Source: Ferrithrix thermotolerans DSM 19514
GTDB taxonomy: Bacteria > Actinomycetota > Acidimicrobiia > Acidimicrobiales > CAIXPF01
NCBI GenBank assembly: GCA_945906305.1
Contig: CAMDQT010000026.1
Span: 1-45,623 of the forward strand
Direction of reading: 5' to 3'
DNA: 45,623 nucleotides
A model generated the notes under the pieces. It was given only the letters and a program-made list of their open reading frames with translations, did not search any database and was not told the origin of the DNA. The first letter of the stretch is position 1, and every line of letters starts with the position of its first letter. Positions 38,896-45,623 of the stretch are shown here, in pieces. The position numbers and the translations under genes were made by a program.

Positions 38896-40359
38896 TCAGA
38901 TCTGCAACCGGTCGAGCTGGGCGGAGGACCAGAATCCCGCTTCGGGGAGGCGCTGGGCTCCTCCTTGGGCGTAACGTGCCAGGCGGTCGCGTCCGGCGGT
39001 GGACAACAGATCTACGACGTCGAAGATGGTGTCGGGCCCCGCGGCTTGCAATGCGGAGTGACCTTCGCTGGGTTGTTTGGGCAACTCGGTGGTGAGCACC
39101 ACCAGCGGGATATCGCCGCGGGCGTGACGCAATGCCGCCGCCCGGCCGAGTGTTCTCCACACTCTCTCGGTGCGCAGCAGCCCGCCCCGACGGCTTGTCA
39201 GTGGACCGGCTACGTCGAAGAACCATCGGCCGCCCGCGGCGTCGGTGGCTACGAGGTCTACCGCAACGCCGCTACCACGAACTCGTCGACTGCGCTCGGC
39301 CACGACAAACCCGGCCGCATCGAGCACGGCGGCCGCTAGCTGGCGAGCCCCTTTGCCTTCCGCTAGGGCCGCGTCGCGTAGGTCGGGTCTGACCGGTGCG
39401 TTCGAAGCTGCGTCGCTACGGCCCGAGGGCGCGGGGCTGGATGGGGGCGGGGCCTCTTCGGCCACACGGCGCCGAGCGAGTTCGACGTAGGCCGGATCGA
39501 GGTCGTAGCCGACATAACGCCGACCGAGTCGGGCCGCGGCGACGAGTGCGGACCCGCTGCCCATGAACGGGTCGAGGACCAGATCCTCGGCGAAGGTGTA
39601 CAACCGGATGAGTTGTTCGGGCAGTTCCACCGGGAAAGGCGCCGGGTGCCCAACGCGGCGAGCGCTCTCCGGTGGGATCGACCAGATGTCCAGGGTGAGG
39701 GCGAGAAAATCCTCTGTGAGCAGGGTGTTGCGGTGCGGCAGTCCTTCCGCGGCGCGTTGTTTGACCGTGCGGGCCCGATCGAAGCGGCCCTTGCTGGCGA
39801 CGATGACTCGCTCGCTGATGTCGCGCAGCACGGGGTTGGCCGCGCTGCGGAAGGAGCCCCAGGCACACGATCCGTTCGCTCCTTCGCCCTTTTGCCAGAT
39901 GAGCTCGCCCCGCAACAGCAGCCCGAGGTCGTGTTCGAGGATGCGGATGACGTCCGCCGCGAGGCTGCGATAGGGCTTGCGGCCGAGGTTGGCGACGTTG
40001 ACCGCGAGGCGGCCGCCCGGTTCGAGCTTGCGAACGCATTCGGCGAACACGTCGGTGAGCATGTCGAGGTAGTCGAGGTAGGAGGATGGGACCCCCTCAC
40101 GCTGAAGTTCTTCCTCGTACTGCTTTCCGGCGAAATACGGGGGTGAGGTGACCACCAACGCCACCGAGCCGTCCGTTATGCGATCCATGTGCCGGCCGTC
40201 GCCGCACACGAACGGTTCGGCCACTGGTGTCGGGGCCAGCACGGTGCGGTCGTTGGAGAGCTCCGGAGCTCGGAACCGGTCGTAGAACGCGCTGGCGTCG
40301 TGGCTTTCGCGTCCGCCCACCCCGAAGTTGGAGGTGGTGGTCCTGCGGCGCTGTTTCAT
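38896..40359 (-). CDS. DNA methyltransferase (TSPPY type) with extra C-terminal domain
   Basis: This 487-residue protein is a solitary site-specific DNA methyltransferase. Motif IV is TSPPYF at 71-76 (TSPPY is typical of N4-cytosine enzymes, though also found in N6-adenine ones). Motif I, DPFMGSGSAL from 263, is followed by RRYVGYDLDPAYVELARRR. The order IV before I is that of the beta class. After residue 310 a Pro/Ser linker leads to about 150 extra residues. These contain GVAVDLVATDAAGGRWFFDV, with spacing like a PD-(D/E)XK nuclease (Asp368, Asp382), but Ala384 where the lysine should be. No separate restriction gene is adjacent. The start is ATG at 40359 after GGGAGAGGG. Confidence 0.87.
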   Translation of the reverse strand: MKQRRRTTTSNFGVGGRESHDASAFYDRFRAPELSNDRTVLAPTPVAEPFVCGDGRHMDRITDGSVALVVTSPPYFAGKQYEEELQREGVPSSYLDYLDMLTDVFAECVRKLEPGGRLAVNVANLGRKPYRSLAADVIRILEHDLGLLLRGELIWQKGEGANGSCAWGSFRSAANPVLRDISERVIVASKGRFDRARTVKQRAAEGLPHRNTLLTEDFLALTLDIWSIPPESARRVGHPAPFPVELPEQLIRLYTFAEDLVLDPFMGSGSALVAAARLGRRYVGYDLDPAYVELARRRVAEEAPPPSSPAPSGRSDAASNAPVRPDLRDAALAEGKGARQLAAAVLDAAGFVVAERSRRVRGSGVAVDLVATDAAGGRWFFDVAGPLTSRRGGLLRTERVWRTLGRAAALRHARGDIPLVVLTTELPKQPSEGHSALQAAGPDTIFDVVDLLSTAGRDRLARYAQGGAQRLPEAGFWSSAQLDRLQI

Positions 40360-40388
40360 CACCCTCTCCCGTCCTCCACGGTGGGCGC

Positions 40389-40394
40389 ATGTTA
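40389..40394 (-). promoter_or_regulatory. Candidate -10 element (TAACAT) of the methyltransferase gene
   Basis: TAACAT on the minus strand lies 29 nt before the ATG, which has its own ribosome site, so this gene would have a conventional leader of about 20 nt. Confidence 0.35.
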
Positions 40395-40485
40395 GCGGAG
40401 CGCTTCCAAGCCACCCCAGGGTGGACAGCGCCGCACTGCTGTTGGCCCGTTCAACACGGCGCGGAACTGGTGCGGCCTCCGACGC

Positions 40486-40491
40486 TACGTT
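40486..40491 (+). promoter_or_regulatory. -10 element TACGTT, predicted leaderless promoter of the acyl-CoA synthetase gene
   Basis: TACGTT is followed by CTGGAG (6 nt) and the GTG at 40498. GGAG touches the start codon and cannot act as a ribosome site. Confidence 0.55.
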
Positions 40492-40497
40492 CTGGAG

Positions 40498-42135
40498 GTG
40501 GAAGACTTCGACAGCAACCCGTTTTCGAGCGGGCTGGACCCTAACCCCGCCAACTCGCTGCCGCTCGACCCGACCAGCTTCCTGGTCCGCACCGCGGCGG
40601 CGTTCCCAACCCGCACGGCGATCGTGCACGGCGATCGCCGCCGCAGCTACGCCGAACTACTCGAACGGGCGTGCAGGCTGGCGAGCGCGCTACGGCGGCG
40701 GGGAATCGGTGCTGGTGACGTGGTTTCGCTCATGGCCACCAACACCCCTGAGGCCATCGAAGCCCATTACGGCGTGATCATGGCCGGGGCGGTACTCAAC
40801 CCGCTGAACATCCGGCTCGATCCAGCCGGCGTGGCCTTCATCCTCGATCACGCCCGGACCACGGTGCTGCTGAGCGACAGCGAGTTCGCACCCGTGGTGC
40901 GTGAGGCGCTGACGCGCTGCCGTGTCGCCCCGCTTGTGGTCGACATCACCGATGCGGTGCGAGGGGCGCAGCACGAACGGCTCGGCGCGCTCGACTACGA
41001 GCAGTTGGTGGCGGAGGGTGATGCGTACGAAGTGCCCGTCGGGGTGACCGAGGAGCGTCAGGCGATCCTGCTGTCTTACACGTCGGGCACCACCGGCGAT
41101 CCGAAAGGCGTGGTGAGCAATGCCCGCCAGGTGTATCTCAATGCATTGGGTCTGGTGGCCACCTGGGCGATGCCACGCCACCCGGTGTACCTGTGGACTC
41201 TGCCGATGTTTCATGCCGTTGGATGGTGCGCGCCGTATGCGGTGGTGATCATGGCTGGCCTGCAGGTGTGCCTGAGGCGGTTGGACCCGCCGGAGGTGTT
41301 CCGCCTCATCGAGGAGCATGGCGTGACCCACCTGTGCGCGGCGCCGATCGTGTTGAACGCCCTGTCGGCGGCGGCGGCTGCGGACAAGGCACCTTGGTCG
41401 CCCCCGATCAAGGTGCTCACCGCGGGGTCGGCGCCGCCCCCGAGCGTGCTGGCCAAGGCCGAAGCACTCGGCTGGGAGGTCCTGCACGTGTACGGCATGA
41501 CCGAGACGGCCGGGGTGCAGGCCTATTCGCCGTCCCAGCCTGGGTGGGCGGAACGCGACCAGGACGCGCAAGCCCGCTTGCATGCCCGCCAGGGTGTTGC
41601 CATCGCCACCTTGCAGGGCGGAATCATCGTCGCCCACCCCGAAACCGCCGCTCCGGTACCCCGCGACGGACAGAGCGTCGGTGAGTTACTGATGCGCTCG
41701 AACACCCTCATGAGCGGGTACCTGAACAACCCCACGGCCACGGCGGACGCATTCCGTGGCGGTTGGTTGCACTCCGGAGATCTCGGTGTCTGGCATGCCG
41801 ATGGGTATGTAGAGATAAAGGACCGGTCCAAGGACATCATCATCTCCGGCGGCGAGAACATCTCCTCGCTCGAGGTGGAAGCGGTCCTCTATGACCATCC
41901 CGCCATTGTGGAGGCGGCGGTGGTGGCTGCCGCGGACGAGAAGTGGGGCGAAACGCCGTGCGCCTTTGTGACCGCCGCCCCGGGAGCGCAGCTGAGCGAA
42001 GGCGAGGTGATCGCGTTCTGTCGCGCCCGCCTGGCCCATTACAAGTGCCCGACCCGGGTGGTGTTCACCGAGTTGCCGAAAACCTCGACCGGCAAGATCC
42101 AGAAGTTCGCCTTGCGCGAACGGGCCAATCAGTGA
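40498..42135 (+). CDS. Acyl-CoA synthetase (AMP-forming)
   Basis: This 545-residue adenylate-forming enzyme activates carboxylic acids to acyl-CoA through an acyl-adenylate. Motifs are the P-loop YTSGTTGDPKGVV, the A5 motif YGMTETAG, the A7/A8 region GWLHSGDLGVWHADGYVEIK with DRSKDIIISGGENIS, and the catalytic lysine in TSTGKIQKF. The N-terminal segment NPFSSGLDPNPANSLPLDP is typical of a fatty-acid or aryl/terpenoid-acid CoA ligase subgroup found in actinobacteria. The GTG at 40498 is the only plausible start. It is convergent with the cupin-like gene. Confidence 0.93.
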   Translation: MEDFDSNPFSSGLDPNPANSLPLDPTSFLVRTAAAFPTRTAIVHGDRRRSYAELLERACRLASALRRRGIGAGDVVSLMATNTPEAIEAHYGVIMAGAVLNPLNIRLDPAGVAFILDHARTTVLLSDSEFAPVVREALTRCRVAPLVVDITDAVRGAQHERLGALDYEQLVAEGDAYEVPVGVTEERQAILLSYTSGTTGDPKGVVSNARQVYLNALGLVATWAMPRHPVYLWTLPMFHAVGWCAPYAVVIMAGLQVCLRRLDPPEVFRLIEEHGVTHLCAAPIVLNALSAAAAADKAPWSPPIKVLTAGSAPPPSVLAKAEALGWEVLHVYGMTETAGVQAYSPSQPGWAERDQDAQARLHARQGVAIATLQGGIIVAHPETAAPVPRDGQSVGELLMRSNTLMSGYLNNPTATADAFRGGWLHSGDLGVWHADGYVEIKDRSKDIIISGGENISSLEVEAVLYDHPAIVEAAVVAAADEKWGETPCAFVTAAPGAQLSEGEVIAFCRARLAHYKCPTRVVFTELPKTSTGKIQKFALRERANQ

Positions 42136-42153
42136 TTCAGACAAGTACCGAGT

Positions 42154-42984
42154 TCAGCCGAGCGCTCGGGGTAGTTCCACCACGAGTGCTTCCACGCCGC
42201 CGGTCCCGCTGACCGCTCCTTCCTCGCCCCGGGCGGACCACAACGCGGTCCATGCCGGGTGGGCCTGCCCGTCGGCCTCGAGACCTTCGGAGAGCGAGAA
42301 CACCAACTGGGTTCGGTCCGGTCCGAGACCCAACACCCCACCGTCAAGCCGGACCCGGCGCAACGAGACGTCGCGTTCGGTGAAGCGGCCGAGTCCTTTG
42401 CACTGCACCAGCGGGTCCTCGGCGAGCGGAGCCCAGTCAAACGCGTCGGGGTCGATCACGATGGGGGCGCCGTACCGCGGTCTGGGGTGAGCGATGGGTC
42501 GGCCCAACGACTCGGTCCACACCGCGTCGACCGCGTCACGGGTGCGGGCCGCGCCGCTGGCGGGGTCGGTGTCGTGGTAATTGCCGCCCTCGAAGTGACC
42601 GCGCTCCTCGAGGGCGCGATGGGCCCGCTTGTATTGGTCCGAGGTGAGGTAGTCGGTGCCGAACTGCAGCAGTAGGACCACCCCGCCCGATACCCGCTGG
42701 GGCCCGTAGGGCGCACCGGCAGGGAAATAGCTGAGCCATCCCTCGGGAACCTCCTGGCCGGGCCCGTAATTGAGGTTGCCCACCAACGGGGCGCGGACCT
42801 GTTCGAAGGTGTGGTGGTGACGGGGGGTGACGAAGGCGTCGCTGTCCTCGCCGTAGCGGGTGAGGGTGAGGTTGTAGTTGATCCCGTCCGCGGAGCCACG
42901 GCCCATCGGGATGACCTCGAGGGTGCCTTCGCGTGGGTGCTGGTACTGCTTCCAGCCCTGGGTGGATGCCTCGATGATCTGCAT
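42154..42984 (-). CDS. Cupin-like protein of unknown function, partner of the Rieske gene
   Basis: I do not recognise a named family. The 276-residue protein looks like a bicupin: an N-terminal half with TPRHHHTFEQVR (three adjacent histidines, the classic cupin metal site), then YFPAGAPYGPQRVSGGVVLLL, and a second half with weaker signal and no histidine cluster. It could be a metal-dependent dioxygenase or isomerase, or a non-enzymatic accessory protein. It begins 7 bases after the Rieske oxygenase stop on the same strand, so the two are an operon and probably act in one pathway. The start is ATG at 42984. Confidence 0.75.
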   Translation of the reverse strand: MQIIEASTQGWKQYQHPREGTLEVIPMGRGSADGINYNLTLTRYGEDSDAFVTPRHHHTFEQVRAPLVGNLNYGPGQEVPEGWLSYFPAGAPYGPQRVSGGVVLLLQFGTDYLTSDQYKRAHRALEERGHFEGGNYHDTDPASGAARTRDAVDAVWTESLGRPIAHPRPRYGAPIVIDPDAFDWAPLAEDPLVQCKGLGRFTERDVSLRRVRLDGGVLGLGPDRTQLVFSLSEGLEADGQAHPAWTALWSARGEEGAVSGTGGVEALVVELPRALG

Positions 42985-42991
42985 GTGGTCC

Positions 42992-44368
42992 CTAGTCGTT
43001 CGAGGGGTTTGGGGCGTGAAGGCCGAGTTGGTGGTTGAGCCGGGTATGAAAGTGGCGGATGCGGCTCTCCTGGTAGTCGGCGAGCACGACCGATCGTTGC
43101 GTTGCGGCGCGCAGGCCTTTTTGCACCCGTGCCAGGTTGTCGATGTCCTGGTTTATGACCATGCCGAGGGACTCGAAGCCAGGGGCGTGGGTCCAGCTTT
43201 CGCCAGGTGCCAGCCAGTGCTCGGCGGCGGTTTCGAACTCCCCGTCGGCGGGGACCGGGTGCAGCAGCATGATTTCCATCAGGCTCTGGCCCGGGTCTTC
43301 ACCCCATGGCCTGAACCGGTAGGTGATGGGCAGGCTGTAGCCCATCCACGGCACGAAGTTAGGGAAGAGGAAGTACTGGATGCTGTCGAGCAGCTCGGCC
43401 TCTGACGCGTCGGCAAGGTCTACCCGCCAGCGTTTGGCGTAGGAGTCTCGGAACACCTCGCCGAGAAAGGCCCTCACGTCGACCCCTTCGGGTACTTCAT
43501 GGCGGTCCGCGGCGGGCAACAACTTCTGGATGGTCTGAGCGATCTCGGTCGCTGGCACTCGGCCCAGGAGCGCACTGGTCGGTACACCGATGGCCTGCAT
43601 CAGCCGACTGACGTTCGGCCCGAACAGGTCGTACTGGGTCTCGAAATCGTTGGCGAAACGGATGGTGTGCGGATGGGTGGTGGACAGGTGGTAGCCCTCG
43701 AGGAAGGCTTCCATCACCACTTTCCAGTTGGCGTTGACGACCTGACAGGCGTGATGGGCCACGAAACGACCGTCAAGGGGGTGCTGGGCGAAGTGCTCGG
43801 ACAATGGCGCGGCGAACTGTTCGAACGGCTCGGGGCTCGGTCCCGGATGGACGAACACGAAACCCTGCCATTGCGCCACGGCGACCTCGGGCAACTGCAT
43901 CGAGCCGGCCTCGACATGGGGGAAGTCCCACGCCGCCGGCATGCCCCGGAAGGTACCGTCGATGCTCCAGGCGAAGCCGTGGAAGGGGCACTTGAACAGC
44001 GCGCTATGGCCCCGGCCCTCGATCAGGGTGGTGCCTCGGTGCAGACAGGAGTTGTGAAACGCCTTAATGGTGTCGGGCCCGCTGCGTACCACGATCAGGC
44101 TCAGATCCCCGACCTCGTAGAGGAGATGGTCACCCACCGCCCCCAGGTGTTCGGCCCGGCACGCCATCTGCCAGCTGACCTTCCAAAGCCGGTCGGCTTC
44201 GAGCTGGGCGAACTCGCGGGAGGTGTAACGGTCCACGCTGATGTCGGGCCCGGGCGTCCAGGGCGCGCTGACGGTGCGCAGGGCGGTCGGTGCGGTCCGC
44301 GGGTCGGCGTCGAGGACGGACTGGTAGGTCAGCCCGGAGGGAGATCGCGCCTCGCCACGTGCGTTCAT
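42992..44368 (-). CDS. Rieske non-heme iron oxygenase, alpha subunit type
   Basis: This 458-residue protein has the Rieske [2Fe-2S] site CLH (108-110) and CPFHGF (127-130, His130). The catalytic domain has NANWKVVMEAFLEGYH and the iron ligands His227 and His232 in YHLSTTHPH. The C-terminal part contains the ARVQKGL helix. Members hydroxylate or demethylate aromatic, steroid or quaternary-amine substrates. No beta subunit, ferredoxin or reductase gene is present here, so electron donors must be supplied elsewhere. The start is ATG at 44368, with a -10 6 nt upstream and a divergent tiny regulator candidate beyond. Confidence 0.92.
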   Translation of the reverse strand: MNARGEARSPSGLTYQSVLDADPRTAPTALRTVSAPWTPGPDISVDRYTSREFAQLEADRLWKVSWQMACRAEHLGAVGDHLLYEVGDLSLIVVRSGPDTIKAFHNSCLHRGTTLIEGRGHSALFKCPFHGFAWSIDGTFRGMPAAWDFPHVEAGSMQLPEVAVAQWQGFVFVHPGPSPEPFEQFAAPLSEHFAQHPLDGRFVAHHACQVVNANWKVVMEAFLEGYHLSTTHPHTIRFANDFETQYDLFGPNVSRLMQAIGVPTSALLGRVPATEIAQTIQKLLPAADRHEVPEGVDVRAFLGEVFRDSYAKRWRVDLADASEAELLDSIQYFLFPNFVPWMGYSLPITYRFRPWGEDPGQSLMEIMLLHPVPADGEFETAAEHWLAPGESWTHAPGFESLGMVINQDIDNLARVQKGLRAATQRSVVLADYQESRIRHFHTRLNHQLGLHAPNPSND

Positions 44369-44374
44369 GGGCGA

Positions 44375-44380
44375 ACATTA
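44375..44380 (-). promoter_or_regulatory. -10 element TAATGT, predicted leaderless promoter of the Rieske gene
   Basis: On the minus strand TAATGT is followed by TCGCCC (6 nt) and the ATG at 44368. No ribosome site is present. Confidence 0.55.
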
Positions 44381-44436
44381 GGCGAGCTTGCGCCGGGTGG
44401 CTCCCGAAAGCGTGCCTGGTGAGAGGGGTGGTCCGC

Positions 44437-44640
44437 TCAGTGCAGCGGGCCGAGTTCGGCCGCGAGCAGGTCCTCGACCTCGTCGGGGCGGACCCGTAGC
44501 CGTCCGTCGACGTGCAGGGCGCGTAAACGGCCCGAACGCAGGGCCCGCAGCAGTACCGAGGTGGGCACCTCGAAGACGTCGGCCGCGAAGGCAACCGACC
44601 ACACCTCGCGTCCGTCCTCGTCGGTGGCCGTGCCCTGCAT
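44437..44640 (-). CDS. Small helix-turn-helix (excisionase/MerR-like) DNA-binding protein
   Basis: This 67-residue protein has a winged-helix/excisionase-like pattern: FAADVFEVPTSVLLRALRSG (recognition-helix region) followed by LRALHVDGRLRVRPDEVEDL, the usual two-strand wing and last helix of MerR-type excisionases. It has an ideal leaderless -10 (TACTTT) 6 nt before its ATG at 44640, which supports it being a real gene despite its size. It sits upstream of the Rieske gene and divergent from the VOC gene, so it may regulate one or both. The regulatory role is inferred. Confidence 0.65.
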   Translation of the reverse strand: MQGTATDEDGREVWSVAFAADVFEVPTSVLLRALRSGRLRALHVDGRLRVRPDEVEDLLAAELGPLH

Positions 44641-44646
44641 CGGACC

Positions 44647-44652
44647 AAAGTA
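44647..44652 (-). promoter_or_regulatory. -10 element TACTTT, predicted leaderless promoter of the small HTH gene
   Basis: On the minus strand TACTTT is followed by GGTCCG (6 nt) and the ATG at 44640. Confidence 0.5.
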
Positions 44653-44707
44653 TCGCCATCCTGCACGGACGAGTCATGGTGAACAGCCCGGGCCCGAGGG
44701 GACTCCG

Positions 44708-44713
44708 TACACT
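44708..44713 (+). promoter_or_regulatory. Candidate -10 element (TACACT) of the VOC gene
   Basis: A start about 7 nt downstream gives a leader of about 29 nt that includes the ribosome site AAGGAA at 44738-44743, so this gene has a conventional leader. Confidence 0.4.
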
Positions 44714-44748
44714 TTGGCTTCGCAGCTCCGATTCGAGAAGGAACCAAC

Positions 44749-45294
44749 GTGAGGGACCCTAGTTCGGCCGTCCCGACGGCAGCCCGGCTTCACCACAACG
44801 CCTATGTCACCCGTGACCAGGAGGCAACGAGACACTTCTACGAGGACATCATCGGCTTGCCGTTGGTGGCCACATGGTGCGAGGCCGACGAGCTCTTTGG
44901 TGCCGAGCGGGTGTATTGCCACACCTTTTTCGGTCTCGCCGATGGCAGCGCGCTGGCCTTTTTCCAGTTCGCCAAGCAGGAAGACCGGGAGCAGTTCGGC
45001 CCGGCGATGCCCTTCACGCCCTTTACGCACATCGCCCTGAAGGTCGGCGCGGACGAGCAGATGGCGGTGGAAGAACGCCTTGCCGCCGCGGGCTACGAAG
45101 CGCCGGCCACCTTCGTGCTCGAGCACGGGTATTGCCGGTCGCTGTACGCGACGGACCCCAACGGGTTGATCGTGGAACTGACCGTGGACGACGCGAAGGT
45201 GGACGAGATCAACGCCACCCGCCGGGCCCGCGCCCACGAGGAGTTGCAGCGCTGGCTCGCCGGTGATCACACGTCGAACAACACCTACCGCTGA
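44749..45294 (+). CDS. VOC-family protein (glyoxalase/extradiol dioxygenase fold)
   Basis: This 181-residue VOC protein has the first beta-alpha-beta unit with HHNAYVTRDQEATRHFYEDI, then FGAERVYCHTFFGLADGSAL, and the second unit with FTHIALKVGADEQMAVEERL and YATDPNGLIVELTVDD. The metal ligands are likely His (HHNAY), His (THIAL) and Glu (VELT), as in extradiol dioxygenases and glyoxalases. The long C-terminal helix is Arg/Glu-rich. The GTG at 44749 has a good ribosome site, AAGGAA. It is the divergent neighbour of the small helix-turn-helix protein and may belong to the same pathway as the Rieske enzyme. Confidence 0.87.
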   Translation: MRDPSSAVPTAARLHHNAYVTRDQEATRHFYEDIIGLPLVATWCEADELFGAERVYCHTFFGLADGSALAFFQFAKQEDREQFGPAMPFTPFTHIALKVGADEQMAVEERLAAAGYEAPATFVLEHGYCRSLYATDPNGLIVELTVDDAKVDEINATRRARAHEELQRWLAGDHTSNNTYR

Positions 45295-45500
45295 ACGCCG
45301 CGGGCGGCGTCGGCACGATGCAAGCGTGTGCCGTGCTCGGCGCTGTCCACGAGATGCCACCGGGCGTGTCCTCCCACCGGCCAGTCCTCGTCATCGGGCC
45401 ACCAGCCCCGGCAGCGAGGACACCAATATCCCCATTGCCCCGCGGGCCAGGCCCGGCCGGACAAGAAGCCGCCGCAATCGCTACAGGTGCTCGAGGCCAT
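45285..45500 (-). CDS. Small zinc-ribbon protein
   Basis: This 71-residue protein carries CSDCGG near the N-terminus and CPRCRG about 20 residues later, a four-cysteine zinc-ribbon pattern, with tryptophan-rich flanks (WGYWCPRC and RGWWPDDEDW). The C-terminal part is unstructured-looking. No function can be assigned. It starts at the ATG at 45500 after AGGA and overlaps the 3' end of the VOC gene by 10 bases, convergent. Confidence 0.6.
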   Translation of the reverse strand: MASSTCSDCGGFLSGRAWPAGQWGYWCPRCRGWWPDDEDWPVGGHARWHLVDSAEHGTRLHRADAARGVQR

Positions 45501-45623
45501 TGCCAGATCATCCTCGGCGGGTGTGACGCTCCGTGCGCTGGCTGGCCCGCGGCCAAACCGGGACGGACCGATGCCGGGACCACTGCGGCACGCGCCCGGC
45601 CGACCTTGCGGCGGAGCGAGGGG

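Noticed and set aside
45501-45623. Possible gene at the right edge
   Set aside because: Open frames there are short and without a start or family signal.
1-45623. Mobile elements, CRISPR arrays, phage genes, rRNA
   Set aside because: No transposase, integrase, spaced repeats or rRNA-like sequence was seen; gene content and GC are even throughout.

Overview
The window is high-GC DNA with an actinobacterial gene complement. The best marker is the run fhaA-fhaB-pstP-rodA-pbpA-pknB followed by crgA, with a tRNA-Leu next to fhaA. This is the conserved actinobacterial cell-division and Ser/Thr-signalling locus. Many acyl-CoA dehydrogenases, a PaaX-type regulator, a Rieske oxygenase and several VOC proteins point to a metabolically versatile, free-living actinobacterium. 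Acidimicrobiia is my best guess, but it is an inference from gene content and not proven here. No phage, insertion sequence, CRISPR array or rRNA was seen.

Layout. 1-1667: the 3' part of a CHAD-domain gene overlapping an orphan ParA-type ATPase. 1671-5893: a tandem glycine riboswitch controlling gcvT and gcvP. 5949-9805: a translationally coupled acyl-CoA dehydrogenase pair, a CDF metal transporter and a YqgE protein. 9809-10975 (minus): gpsA and tRNA-Leu(CAG). 11055-18804: the fha/pstP/rodA/pbpA/pknB/crgA locus. 18885-19241 (minus): a small membrane zinc-ribbon protein. 19475-27230: a branched-chain amino-acid type ABC transporter with one ATPase pair, one lipoprotein receptor and two permease pairs. 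27214-29512: an O-acetylhomoserine sulfhydrylase, a CoA-binding protein and a SixA-type phosphatase. 29570-32747: an acyl-CoA dehydrogenase, a PaaX-family regulator and a fatty-acid desaturase. 32681-34674 (minus): larC and larB of nickel-pincer cofactor synthesis. 34796-42135: mixed catabolic enzymes (SnoaL-like, metallo-hydrolase, PRISE-like reductase, MDR reductase, VOC, acyl-CoA synthetase) and a solitary DNA methyltransferase with an extra C-terminal domain. 42154-45500: a Rieske oxygenase with a cupin-like partner, a tiny helix-turn-helix protein, a VOC protein and a small zinc-ribbon protein. The last 123 bases hold no gene I can support. No stretch above 300 bases is gene-free.

How the genes work together. 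The central locus couples peptidoglycan synthesis (RodA-PbpA) to kinase/phosphatase signalling (PknB/PstP) and FHA-domain readers, with CrgA in the divisome. The glycine-cleavage genes sense glycine through RNA. The transporter region looks like one ATPase/receptor set serving two permease dimers. The right third looks like peripheral catabolism of lipids, terpenoids or aromatics, although no substrate can be named.

A recurring promoter architecture runs through the window. At least twelve genes carry a TANNNT hexamer 6-8 nt before the start codon, which predicts leaderless mRNAs. The same rule points to an AUC start for the second LivH permease. The most interesting candidate system is the overlapping CHAD-ParA pair, which could position polyphosphate granules.
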